Source: Robiginitomaculum sp. (GTDB lineage: Bacteria > Pseudomonadota > Alphaproteobacteria > Caulobacterales > Maricaulaceae). From it: 39,083 nucleotides of DNA. Below the pieces are notes generated by a model, which was given only the letters and a program-made list of their open reading frames with translations, was not told where the DNA came from and searched no databases. The stretch spans positions 1-39,083 of the forward strand of contig JAJFFS010000006.1 of the NCBI GenBank assembly GCA_021776515.1. The letters run 5' to 3'. The first letter of the stretch is position 1. Every line of letters starts with the position of its first letter. Both the position numbers and the translations under genes were made by a program. Below, one piece after another: positions 1 to 7,442 of the stretch.

Positions 1-59
1 CGCTCACCAACATCGGTGAACAGGCTCATGCCCGAATTGGGGTATTGATTGCGGCTCAT
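1..59 (-). CDS. N-terminal fragment of a leftward gene, possibly an integrase
   Basis: The window's left edge cuts this gene after 19 codons. An ATG at 59-57 is preceded by an AAAAGGA Shine-Dalgarno sequence about nine bases upstream, which supports a real start. The visible peptide begins MSRNQYPNSGMSLF and continues TDVGER. From memory, an opening of this style (a tyrosine-rich leader followed by LFT..GER) resembles the start of some alphaproteobacterial tyrosine recombinases, but 19 residues cannot prove it. Its position at the end of an island and the operator-like palindromes in its leader fit an integrase or a regulated island gene. Function is therefore a weak guess; the presence of a gene is more secure. 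Confidence 0.5.
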   Translation of the reverse strand, partial: MSRNQYPNSGMSLFTDVGE

Positions 60-353
60 AATAGTGCGTCCTTTTACAAATTGCTGCGAAACAGAATGAG
101 TGAATCTGTTTCACGGCCTTAACCCTCCTTGTATTCCAATGACTTAATACGCCATAACGCACGGTTTCCGCTGCTTTGCGGGCGCTCACGTTAGGAAATT
201 ATCAAGTAATGTCAACATAATAAACACAATCACTCATTCTGTTCAACAGAAAAGGCGTGTTTTTCATTTATCAAGCCCAAATATACAAAGATTGCAATTT
301 CGCAATATTCTTGCTATAAACACCCTATATTTAACCATTATATTTATTTGATA
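60..353. promoter_or_regulatory. Intergenic region with paired operator-like palindromes
   Basis: This AT-rich gap separates the leftward partial gene from the rightward gene at 354. It contains two palindromes sharing the heptamer AACAGAA/TTCTGTT. The first is GAAACAGA at 88-95 with TCTGTTTC at 105-112 (nine-base spacer). The second is TTCTGTT at 237-243 and AACAGAA at 245-251, a perfect 7+1+7 palindrome. In addition, AACAGAATGAGTGA at 90-103 has its exact reverse complement at 230-243. Such paired dyads in a divergent promoter region are typical of repressor operators with looping. The regulator is not identifiable from the window. No confident -35/-10 pair was assigned. Confidence 0.55.
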
Positions 354-887
354 ATGCGAGCGATAAAGGAATTAGGACGGGATTTTGGTTTTGCGGTAGC
401 GGCGACAACGCTTTTCGCGCTTCCGGCCTGTGCGCAGGACGCTCCCGCCAATCAGGTGCAACCAACCCCTATAGCAAGTATCTCTACAACAGCGCCCCGA
501 TGTGTTGATGTGGAAGGGTTTGCCGTTCCGAGTTGCGCCACGGCCGGATATGAAACACCAATGACGCTTGCGGAGATCGCCGCCGATAAGGCGTTTTATT
601 CGGATCGGGTCATAATCCACTTTAACAGGGATATTGTGGATGCCGATCTACTTGCGAACGTTCTGACGCGGCGCGGAACACCTACAATCGCCATCCCCGG
701 TGGGCCGGAATGCGGTATTCGTTTGATTGTAGACGGCCACACCAATGAAAACATGTGCTTCACTCAAAGCAACATGAATCGTGGTGAAGTTGGTGGCCTT
801 GCTGAACGTGGCTTTAAAGCCATTCAAAAACGTAAAATGGCAACACGCCAGACCACTTCCCTTGATACGGCGGCACTGAATCGCTGA
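354..887 (+). CDS. Secreted or lipoprotein hypothetical protein, 177 aa
   Basis: The function is not recognised. The N-terminus (MRAIKELGRDFGFAVAATTL followed by FALPACAQD) is a signal peptide. LPAC could act as a lipobox and ACA|QD as a signal peptidase I site, so export is likely but the mode is open. The mature part has four further cysteines at about residues 50, 61, 120 and 136, compatible with disulfides in the periplasm. A TTG at 348 is in frame, but ATG 354 is preferred because it places the basic residues directly before the hydrophobic core. No convincing Shine-Dalgarno is visible. The next gene follows 67 bases downstream in the same direction, and both lie in the island. Confidence 0.7.
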   Translation: MRAIKELGRDFGFAVAATTLFALPACAQDAPANQVQPTPIASISTTAPRCVDVEGFAVPSCATAGYETPMTLAEIAADKAFYSDRVIIHFNRDIVDADLLANVLTRRGTPTIAIPGGPECGIRLIVDGHTNENMCFTQSNMNRGEVGGLAERGFKAIQKRKMATRQTTSLDTAALNR

Positions 888-954
888 CCGGTTTTCTATT
901 TCACCATTTCCACTACCCACTTTTATCCAGAAGCCAGCATGAAGGAGAATTCGC

Positions 955-1221
955 ATGGCCAATAACAAACATGAAGTCAAAGCAGATGTAGAGGTCAACA
1001 CCATACAGGGGTTGGCAGAATTTGCCGCCTTGGCTTGCGCGGTGGGATTCGGCGTTGCCTCCGCCAAATTTAATCTGTTCAACCCGCTTTTGGTAGCTGG
1101 CGGTGCGGGTGTCATTGGCTTTGCCTTGACCCATGCGGATAAAAAACTGGGAGTGATTGCCATTCTTGCGGCAGTATTGGTGTTTTTTGCCGGCATGTAT
1201 TTGCCGGGAATGATGGCCTAA
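955..1221 (+). CDS. Small inner-membrane protein, 88 aa
   Basis: A strong AAGGAG ribosome site seven bases before the ATG supports this short gene. About 20 polar residues are followed by hydrophobic segments at roughly 20-36, 44-60 and 64-86, with glycine and alanine rich packing, so the product is a two- or three-pass membrane protein. A lysine pair (ADKK) sits in the last loop. It has no catalytic motif and no family I can name. Its stop codon overlaps the stop codon of the convergent gene on the other strand (1218-1221). It lies downstream of the secreted protein gene and may be co-transcribed with it. Confidence 0.75.
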   Translation: MANNKHEVKADVEVNTIQGLAEFAALACAVGFGVASAKFNLFNPLLVAGGAGVIGFALTHADKKLGVIAILAAVLVFFAGMYLPGMMA

Positions 1222-2165
1222 AGCCCGTTATCCATACCGCCACTATTATGATCCGGTGCCTCCGGTGACGGAGCCTGTGCAATCTCTTGTGATGGTTGCG
1301 CCGCGCTCACACCGGCGGCAGCCGGGTCAAACTGATCTTTGAGTGAAGTACCATCACCAATATTAGTAGCACCATCCAGCATTGAGGCTGCGCTGATTGG
1401 CTCATGCGAACTAACAGGCGATATTTTGTCTTGAGCGATTGAACTGGCCCCCATTAACATATCAAGCGCCGCATCATCAGCTGATAGAGTAATAACCGTG
1501 CTATCAGTGTTGATAGTATCATCGAAAACAGCTTCACGTTTTAGAGGCGCGATGCCTACTGAACGCTGAGATTGATCTAGCTTTGCCTCTGCTCGATCCC
1601 TTTTGTCTTCCCACTTCCCAATTTCGGCATCATTGTCTTTTTCGCGCTTGAAATGTCCGTCCAATACGCCGATTTCATGGGCGCGCTGGGCGCGCATGGC
1701 TGCAAGAAGAGCCGCAGGGTCGTCACGGTCTACGCTTTGCCCTGTGCGTTTTTCGTACTCACGCAAAGCCTTTTCCTGTTTTTTGTCACTTAAAGAGCCA
1801 TCTTCATCGCGCTCCGGCGCTTTACCATTCTGCAAGCGCTCAATTGCATCATCCAGAACACCAATGCGCCCTTTGGTTTCCCGAATATCCTTGTTGATCT
1901 CATCACGTATTTTATACAGGCCACCCAGATGGCGGTTAATCGCAGCCAGCTCTTGTGCCAGACGATTTTGCTCATCGTGCTTTTGCTTATCGTTTCGTGC
2001 TTTGAGGTTGGTTTTTTCCTGCGCCGAACGGGCATTATCCATTAACCCCGCTTGCGTGGGATCACCGCCCATGGACAGGTTAAAGGCCGTGTCACGTGCG
2101 CGCTCGGCAGGATCAATGCCCTGTGCCGCCGCGCCATATGTTTCTGAGAGTTCTCCCCGTATCAT
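1218..2165 (-). CDS. Coiled-coil hypothetical protein, 315 aa
   Basis: The family is not recognised. The protein is highly charged: residues about 40-115 and 150-205 are rich in K, E, R, D and A and read as long helices or coiled coils. The last 100 residues are of low complexity (A, S, P, G, D) and probably disordered. There is no signal peptide and no membrane segment, so it is likely cytoplasmic. Proteins of this type occur on integrative elements and plasmids as structural or conjugation accessories, but nothing here fixes a role. The start ATG at 2165 follows a 152-base gap holding a tandem 22-base repeat and a 12-base palindrome, which may control it. Confidence 0.65.
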   Translation of the reverse strand: MIRGELSETYGAAAQGIDPAERARDTAFNLSMGGDPTQAGLMDNARSAQEKTNLKARNDKQKHDEQNRLAQELAAINRHLGGLYKIRDEINKDIRETKGRIGVLDDAIERLQNGKAPERDEDGSLSDKKQEKALREYEKRTGQSVDRDDPAALLAAMRAQRAHEIGVLDGHFKREKDNDAEIGKWEDKRDRAEAKLDQSQRSVGIAPLKREAVFDDTINTDSTVITLSADDAALDMLMGASSIAQDKISPVSSHEPISAASMLDGATNIGDGTSLKDQFDPAAAGVSAAQPSQEIAQAPSPEAPDHNSGGMDNGL

Positions 2166-2253
2166 TCCCTTACACCCTGTTTTAGTACGTATAAAACTTG
2201 CACTTATTACAGGGTCTATGTTACAACACTAAGTCTTTGAAACTGTTAACTTT

Positions 2254-2297
2254 AGACAGCTTTTGTGCTAATTACAGACAGTTATTGTGCTAATTGC
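2254..2297. repeat. Two tandem copies of a 22-base repeat
   Basis: The unit starting AGACAG and containing TTGTGCTAATT occurs at 2254-2275 and again immediately at 2276-2297. The copies match at 19 of 22 positions. A perfect 12-base palindrome CTAAAATTTTAG follows at 2300-2311. The repeat lies 89-132 bases upstream of the leftward coiled-coil gene and just past the stop of the leftward HTH-repeat gene. An iteron-like or operator role is plausible. Confidence 0.6.
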
Positions 2298-2317
2298 CGC
2301 TAAAATTTTAGGTAATT

Positions 2318-3499
2318 TTATTGCGCGCCTGGGAGCGTCTTCCAGTTTTTCAAAATCCATTGAAAATGTGCCTCTTCCACCCAGTCTACATAGCCATTCA
2401 TCATGGCCGAAATCTTGTTAGGCGTGAGAGCTTCCGGAAGATCAGACGAGAACCTCTTTATAAGCGCAGTGGAGCCGATACCACTGCGATCACGCTCATA
2501 GCGCAGCGCAGCACGGTCTTTCTCGCTCAATGGTCTGGGATTTTTCATTTTATGAGTCAGGCGCGGTTTTTTGATGCTCACTGGCTTGTCCGGTAAACAC
2601 GCAAGACCATCCATCACAAATTGAAGATGCTCCGCCAGCGCGGTTTTCAAGCTCGGCGAATTTAGCCAAGTTGAGATCACATAAGCGGTCAGTTTGTCCG
2701 GGCAAGGACTAAGCCGGTTAATAAGCGAAAGCGGACTGTGCCCTGTGCGCACCAGATCGTTTCGGATCTGGCGGCGAATTTTATCGCTCAAATAGGCGCG
2801 GTTTTCCACAATGCGGCCATATCTGATGGTTTTCTTCACGCCGGGGTTTGCCGCGTCCGGTAAGCCCCTCAAATGTTCCAACACCATCTCTAATATATCG
2901 CTGGGCACCATTTTAATCCGCCCCAATGTCCAAGCATACAGCAAGGCCGCGCTGATCTGTTGTGAGTCACCCAGAAATTCGCAATGCAGACTATGAGCGC
3001 TATGACCTGTTCGCTTTAATTCAGCATTTAACTTTGAAATTATCTTACGGGTTAACGCAACGCGCGGTGAAGTGGCGACCCATAATTTGATGACGTAATC
3101 AATATCTGACTTTAGAGCCGTCTTTGCCCTCCCGTTAAGCCACCCCTGAATTTTGGTGGAGGTCAGGCCGGGAGGTTTATCCTTTCGCCCCCGCAATAGC
3201 GTCGATGGGCCAATTCCGCTTTTTCTTCTGAGCGTCTTTAGCTCCTGAGACAGGGCACGGGTGATCGCCGTTCGCTCCGGCGTTGCGCGCCACAGACGTA
3301 AAACAAAATCAAGCTGCGCTCTATCTGCAGATTTAATATGGCCGGATAGCCATGCACTGACCGTGCCGACCTTCAAACCCACTGGGATAATTTTACTTTG
3401 CTTGAACAGCCGCGTTTCACCGACCCCAGATTGCTCTTTCAGAGCTTTGAGTTCCGCAATAATTTCCGGTGTAAGTGGTATCCGTGCCATAGAACCCAT
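2318..3499 (-). CDS. Protein of five tandem HTH-like repeats, 393 aa
   Basis: The protein consists almost entirely of five imperfect repeats starting near residues 9, 79, 149, 237 and 324. Each unit begins with a helix (LT..I...LK.LK), has a G-[IV]-G or GH turn (residues 25-27, 95-97, 165, 253, 340-342), then a short helix, a ...P.GLT...I..WL.G stretch, and ends in a helix (..LDFVL.LW). The WL.G tryptophans at 50, 120 and 190 are exactly 70 residues apart; the fourth is at 278. Each unit looks like a diverged Cro/XRE-type HTH with SGxGxxxL as the turn, suggesting a multi-site DNA-binding protein. This is inference; no named family is recognised. The second ATG at 3490 is an alternative start. 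Confidence 0.7.
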   Translation of the reverse strand: MGSMARIPLTPEIIAELKALKEQSGVGETRLFKQSKIIPVGLKVGTVSAWLSGHIKSADRAQLDFVLRLWRATPERTAITRALSQELKTLRRKSGIGPSTLLRGRKDKPPGLTSTKIQGWLNGRAKTALKSDIDYVIKLWVATSPRVALTRKIISKLNAELKRTGHSAHSLHCEFLGDSQQISAALLYAWTLGRIKMVPSDILEMVLEHLRGLPDAANPGVKKTIRYGRIVENRAYLSDKIRRQIRNDLVRTGHSPLSLINRLSPCPDKLTAYVISTWLNSPSLKTALAEHLQFVMDGLACLPDKPVSIKKPRLTHKMKNPRPLSEKDRAALRYERDRSGIGSTALIKRFSSDLPEALTPNKISAMMNGYVDWVEEAHFQWILKNWKTLPGAQ

Positions 3500-3756
3500 G
3501 ATCGGGATTAGGCAGGCCGCAGGTCAAAGAAAGAGGATAAAATGGGCGGTGTTAGCTGTGGGTAAGGCGTTGCATCTTCGGTGCAGGGCTGGTGAAGCAC
3601 AGCCGGATCTGCCAGAAAAACCGCTACTCCCTATCCTGTGCAGCCTCTTCCATTATTAACGCGGGTACGATACTTTTAGAGTAGAGTTCACCGCTTAACA
3701 TATGCATTAGTAGAGTGTAGAAATCGCATTGCTTTCAATAAGCTAAGGAATAAATC

Positions 3757-5934
3757 GTGCAGCAATTTAAATTTTTGCATAAACGTAGTGAAATATTTGA
3801 TTATGTAACGACTGTGCAGAAAGAAGCTGACAAAGAGAAAAAATCCTTAGGATTTCTATCTTTAAAAGCTTATCAATCTGCCGCATACAGTGAGAAAATT
3901 ATTGTCGCTGTTACAAACCCCGGCAAGGAATATGCTGGCCATATATTTTATGGTGGTGTGTTTCCTCATGCTCGTGTTTTTCAAACCCTAGTAAACAATA
4001 AATTTAGAAGAATGGGTTTGGCATCAGCTTTAATAGAGAAGCTGATATCGCATCTTGAAAAACAGTCCTTTTCATCCATTTCTGCTAAAGTTGCAACCGA
4101 CTTGAAGACGGCTAATAAGCTATATGGTGGTCAAGGCTTTAAGATAATCAGAACTATCGCGGGTGGTAAAACTACGGGGAGAAAACTTCATATTAGAGCA
4201 CGAGAACTCAACACCCCTTCATTGTTTAACTGGGGTACGGCACCCCATATTGTTAGCGACCTCTCCTTACCAATAAAGCCCCTCTCACGTTCGCCTCAAT
4301 ATTTAATTGATTTAAATGTAATTTTTGATGTTGTTCGTAAAAGGGCGAACAAAACCGCTGCAAACATTTTATTTAAGGCTGGTTTTCAAAATATTATTCG
4401 TATTGCTGTCAGTGAAGAATTGATTGCAGAATTAGAAAGAACATCGAAAAACAAAAGTGATGACCCCTTCCTCGAAATGGCAAAAACATTCTGGTGTTTA
4501 TCAAAGCCACCCGCTTCTAAAATAAAAGAAATTTCAGCAATATTAGCGCCAATCATATTTCCGGACAGACATAGGGATCGCATCCTTAGCACTCAAGATA
4601 AATCTGATTTAGTTCATATTGCTACGGCCATAGAGAATGGTGTTGCAGGCTTCGTAACAAGTGAAAAAAAGATTTTGGAGGCGAGTGATTATCTACGTTC
4701 AGAATTCCAAATTGACGTCATAAGCGTTCATGAATTGCAAGAACTTGTAAAAGATGTGCCAGAGCCAGAACGTGCTCATATTTCCCAATACACAACTCGT
4801 GATTTAAAGACGCACTTACCGAACTCGTTCCCTCATACACAAGAACTTACGAAAGCTTTTAAAAACCTCAGCATTCCAGCTCAGGCATTGCCAAGTCGTG
4901 ATAATATTCGCAGTTTAAACATACGATCTATAATCATATCCACGCGTGATAATAAAGAGGTCGCCTTCGCATGGTGGACAGTTTTAACCGGCCCAACCCC
5001 CATCAATGAAGCGTATATTCATATTAGTGGTGAGGCCGCCCAAGTGGAAAATTTAATTGATAGTATTTGTGAGCGTATTTCGCACGAATGTAGCAATCGT
5101 GACGTGAGTTTGGTCAAATTGGTGGTTGCCTCCAACATACCGAACACTCAACCCGCTCTTGAAAACAATGGCTTTAAGCCAACCGGTGCAATAGAACCAA
5201 CAGGAAAAGTCTATCAAAAAATCTGCATCGGAAACGTTCTACATAAAGGTAATTGGCAAAAGGTTAGGCAAAAAATTTCCCACCTTACAGAAGGGTTGTT
5301 GTTGCCCAAAGAAATGCCTTCAATCAGCCCTAAAAACAGGCTGATTGAAATTATAGGCAATAATGGACAGGAGTTTGCGATTGATTTTAATGATTTTGAG
5401 CTTCTGCTATCACCGACCCTTATTGTATCGCCGGACATTTCTGGGGTTATTGTACCAATAGTTAAATCATATGCTGATGACTTGTTTGGCTTCCCTCCCA
5501 TACAGCCGACTTTTTTAGATGCCCCAGAAGCAGTTTTAAAAAAAGAACGCGTCTACTTTTGCACACCAGCGGCACAAAGAATTCTAAGGCCGGGAAGAAT
5601 AATTTTCTTCTATGAATCCGGCTCACAAAAAAATGGGAAAAGTGCTATCATCGCTGCGGGGCGGATTACACAGTCAAATGTTGTACGCATTGATGATATG
5701 GGAGAGAATTTGCTACAAAGAGGTGTAATTGATCGTAAAATGCTCTTGAGAGCTTCACAGTCTGGTAAAAAAACGGTCGTATTTTTTAATAGGATATTGG
5801 CATTTGATAATCCAGTCTCATTTAAGAGACTTAACGAGTTGGACTGTGACGATGGAGCAAAATTTGTAACTGCCAAACAAATATCAGCACAAAAAACACA
5901 GCAAATATTACTCGAAGGAACTTCAAATGTATGA
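3757..5934 (+). CDS. GNAT-PIN-GNAT-ASCH/EVE-like multidomain protein, 725 aa
   Basis: The GTG start at 3757 is chosen from the AAGGA eight bases upstream. Residues about 1-148 form a GNAT acetyltransferase fold: the acetyl-CoA loop is FRRMGLASAL (83-92) and ANKLYGGQGF (119-128) is the usual C-terminal motif. Residues about 182-330 are a PIN nuclease domain with LIDLNVIFD (D185), E220/E221, DKSDLVHIATA (D281, D284) and TSEKK (301-305). Residues about 385-490 read as a second, degenerate GNAT with ALENNGF (467-473). Residues about 595-720 (VYFCTPAAQRIL, IIFFYESG, AAGRI) resemble an ASCH/EVE-type RNA- or modified-base-binding barrel. The gene is strikingly AT-rich (18 G/C in bases 4381-4440) and overlaps the next ASCH gene by eight bases. 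A nucleic-acid-targeting toxin or defence role is inference. Confidence 0.8.
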   Translation: MQQFKFLHKRSEIFDYVTTVQKEADKEKKSLGFLSLKAYQSAAYSEKIIVAVTNPGKEYAGHIFYGGVFPHARVFQTLVNNKFRRMGLASALIEKLISHLEKQSFSSISAKVATDLKTANKLYGGQGFKIIRTIAGGKTTGRKLHIRARELNTPSLFNWGTAPHIVSDLSLPIKPLSRSPQYLIDLNVIFDVVRKRANKTAANILFKAGFQNIIRIAVSEELIAELERTSKNKSDDPFLEMAKTFWCLSKPPASKIKEISAILAPIIFPDRHRDRILSTQDKSDLVHIATAIENGVAGFVTSEKKILEASDYLRSEFQIDVISVHELQELVKDVPEPERAHISQYTTRDLKTHLPNSFPHTQELTKAFKNLSIPAQALPSRDNIRSLNIRSIIISTRDNKEVAFAWWTVLTGPTPINEAYIHISGEAAQVENLIDSICERISHECSNRDVSLVKLVVASNIPNTQPALENNGFKPTGAIEPTGKVYQKICIGNVLHKGNWQKVRQKISHLTEGLLLPKEMPSISPKNRLIEIIGNNGQEFAIDFNDFELLLSPTLIVSPDISGVIVPIVKSYADDLFGFPPIQPTFLDAPEAVLKKERVYFCTPAAQRILRPGRIIFFYESGSQKNGKSAIIAAGRITQSNVVRIDDMGENLLQRGVIDRKMLLRASQSGKKTVVFFNRILAFDNPVSFKRLNELDCDDGAKFVTAKQISAQKTQQILLEGTSNV

Positions 5935-6370
5935 AACGTCAAATATATTAATTTCGGTAGATGAGCGGCATGTTCGAAACATGTTAAATGGGTCAAAGTC
6001 TATAGAGTTAAGACGTCGAGCGATTAGAATTCCTAAAGGCAGCGGAGTATGGATATACTCAAAAATTCCGGTAGGTCAGGTCTGTGCATATGGTGTTGTT
6101 GACCATGTAGTTGAAGCTTGCCCAGATGACATTTGGCAAGATTATGGGCATATGTCCGGTATCAACCGGCAAGAATATACTGAATATTTTTCAAATACGA
6201 AAACTGGATGCGCTATTGTTTTTAGCAACATACAGCAATTAGAAAACAATCTTTCATTAGATCTGATTAGAGCAAGACTTCAATCATTCCATCCCCCACA
6301 ATTTTTTAAGTATCTTAATAAGGGTAGTGCCGAATTGGCATTTTTCCAACAACAGCTCTGTGTTGCCTAA
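5927..6370 (+). CDS. ASCH-domain protein, 147 aa
   Basis: The N-terminus carries the ASCH signature: ILISVDERHVRNMLNGSKSI followed by ELRRR, that is, a residue pattern for a small beta-barrel whose K-S-I-E-L-RRR stretch lines the ligand cleft. VWIYSKIPVGQVCAYGVVDH supplies the next two strands. ASCH domains are related to PUA and are known or predicted to bind RNA or modified nucleosides; one E. coli member hydrolyses acetylcytidine. The start ATG overlaps the stop of the GNAT-PIN gene by eight bases, with GAAGGA six bases upstream, so translation is coupled and the two products probably work together. It could be the antitoxin or specificity partner, but this is not shown. It shares the low GC of its neighbour. 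Confidence 0.8.
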   Translation: MYETSNILISVDERHVRNMLNGSKSIELRRRAIRIPKGSGVWIYSKIPVGQVCAYGVVDHVVEACPDDIWQDYGHMSGINRQEYTEYFSNTKTGCAIVFSNIQQLENNLSLDLIRARLQSFHPPQFFKYLNKGSAELAFFQQQLCVA

Positions 6371-6767
6371 TCGGTTTAGCAGGAACGCTCCCCTGAATGG
6401 TGATTAAACGATCAGCCGTTTACCATGGGGTATCGGGGAGCTTGGAGGTTCCCTGATTGCGGATTGAACGCGCATACGTTCAGACATGGTTTGGTGCAGG
6501 TGGAGAGGTCATTCTCCAAACTCTGCGAGTGGTGAAACGGCGATACGTTTTGCTGGTGTAAAGATGGCTCATAAATGCAATGCATGGGGCTGATTTGCAC
6601 CAAAGGCGGGGGTATCAAACAGGGGGCGCAGCGCCCCTTTTGCAAGCGCGCAGGATATGGGTTTCGTTAGAAACGTATATACTGTGCACAGCTTGCGCTT
6701 AGCGTTTTGCGCGTAGAGGAACGAAGCGTTTGCATAGAGCGTTTCGACGCACAAGCGCGCTGAGTTT
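6371..6767. repeat. Non-coding stretch with repeated AACG-N6-CGTT hairpins
   Basis: No gene is supported here. Three dyads with six-base loops recur: AAACG-N6-CGTTT at 6406-6421, GAACG-N6-CGTTC at 6466-6481 and AAACG-N6-CGTTT at 6535-6550. The A-to-G change in the second is compensated in its other arm. The first two sit in units of about 60 bases that also share CCCTGA.TG..GATT upstream and CATGG downstream. Other pairings are GCTCCCC/GGGGAGC (6387-6393, 6435-6441), TGGAGA/TCTCCA (6501-6506, 6513-6518) and GGTGTAAA/TTTGCACC (6555-6562, 6594-6601). A terminator-like hairpin ends the set at 6622-6641. Further CGTTT motifs scatter to 6745. It could be a structured RNA, an iteron-like array or an operator array. 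Confidence 0.65.
6622..6641 (+). terminator. Terminator-like GC hairpin
   Basis: GGGGCGC at 6623-6629 and GCGCCCC at 6631-6637 form a near-perfect dyad followed by TTTT. The fold needs the central bases opened to make a loop. It could end transcripts of the ASCH operon or of the repeated-hairpin RNA. Confidence 0.5.
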
Positions 6768-7442
6768 TTGCGGTATTCGCAATGGCAAAGTAATGTCGTT
6801 CGCCCGGTCAAGCTGCCTGACCCGTTTAACACGATTCTGATCGCCATGTTCTTCGTGCTGGGCGAAGGTGGTATGACGGCTACGACCATGATTGCTGAGG
6901 GTCGGATGGATGTGGTGGCCGGTATCGGTTATGGCATGATCTTCGCGTGTATCAATGTCATTGTCGGCATGGTCGCCGGGTATTTCTGCCTGCGTTATGT
7001 TGGCTTGCGGCTGAATTCCCCTGCACCAGAAACCGGTGATTCATTAAAGCGCTTCGCTGCCAAAGCCGGTTTTGCATTCTTTATTCTGACCCTGATTGTT
7101 CTGATTTTTTCGGCGGCGCGTGTGCGGACGCTTGGTGGCCATGAGCATATCTTCACCTTCACCGAAGTCTCTTTTCTGGCCACTTTTAATGATGGGCTGG
7201 CAATCATCATTATCGTGATTGGTCTGGTTTCGAGCCTGATTGCGATCTGGAAGGGCTATATTACCTTACGCTGGCCGATCTTTGTGCTGGCGTTTGCCAT
7301 TATCTCGCCAGTCAGCCCGCATGTGCGTGTCCCGGGTGGCTATAACTGCACCTATATCGGCACGCACGGCTTCATGAATGAGGATGATAGTTCATGCCCG
7401 CTTGTCACCCTGATTGATACCCGTAATCGGGGGCTGTGGTAA
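6768..7442 (+). CDS. Multi-pass membrane protein, possibly N-terminally truncated
   Basis: The family is not named with confidence. Hydrophobic segments lie near residues 20-33, 48-75, 100-118, 143-162 and 168-181, separated by short polar loops, and the C-terminal 45 residues are soluble with two cysteines (YNCTY, SSCPL). The frame opens with TTG at 6768 after a stop at 6735, there is no clear ribosome site, and the sequence begins abruptly close to a transmembrane segment. This suggests that an original N-terminus was lost to the repeat-rich DNA upstream; an internal ATG at 6846 is another possible start. The stop TAA overlaps the ATG of the next gene by one base (TAATG), so the pair is translationally coupled. 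Island location suggests a mobile-element function. Confidence 0.6.
   Translation: MRYSQWQSNVVRPVKLPDPFNTILIAMFFVLGEGGMTATTMIAEGRMDVVAGIGYGMIFACINVIVGMVAGYFCLRYVGLRLNSPAPETGDSLKRFAAKAGFAFFILTLIVLIFSAARVRTLGGHEHIFTFTEVSFLATFNDGLAIIIIVIGLVSSLIAIWKGYITLRWPIFVLAFAIISPVSPHVRVPGGYNCTYIGTHGFMNEDDSSCPLVTLIDTRNRGLW

Noticed and set aside
4-189. 61-codon frame on the minus strand at the left edge
   Set aside because: It overlaps in another frame the better-supported start at 59-57, which has a ribosome site, and covers the operator-like dyad.
1603-2232. 209-codon frame on the plus strand, arginine- and serine-rich
   Set aside because: It lies opposite the coiled-coil gene, has no ribosome site, and its composition is that of an antisense shadow.
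5975-5995. Second SOS box (GTTCGAAACATGTTA) inside the ASCH gene
   Set aside because: The second half-site is GTTA, not GTTC, and it lies inside a coding region.
6387-6601. CRISPR array
   Set aside because: The repeated units are only two to three, imperfect and about 60-70 bases apart with no constant repeat/spacer pattern, and no cas genes are present.
6387-6641. Retron msr/msd RNA
   Set aside because: Structured RNA is plausible, but no reverse transcriptase gene is present in the window.
6569-6889. 106-codon minus-strand frame across the hairpin region
   Set aside because: It has low-quality composition, no ribosome site, and overlaps both the dyads and the membrane protein gene.
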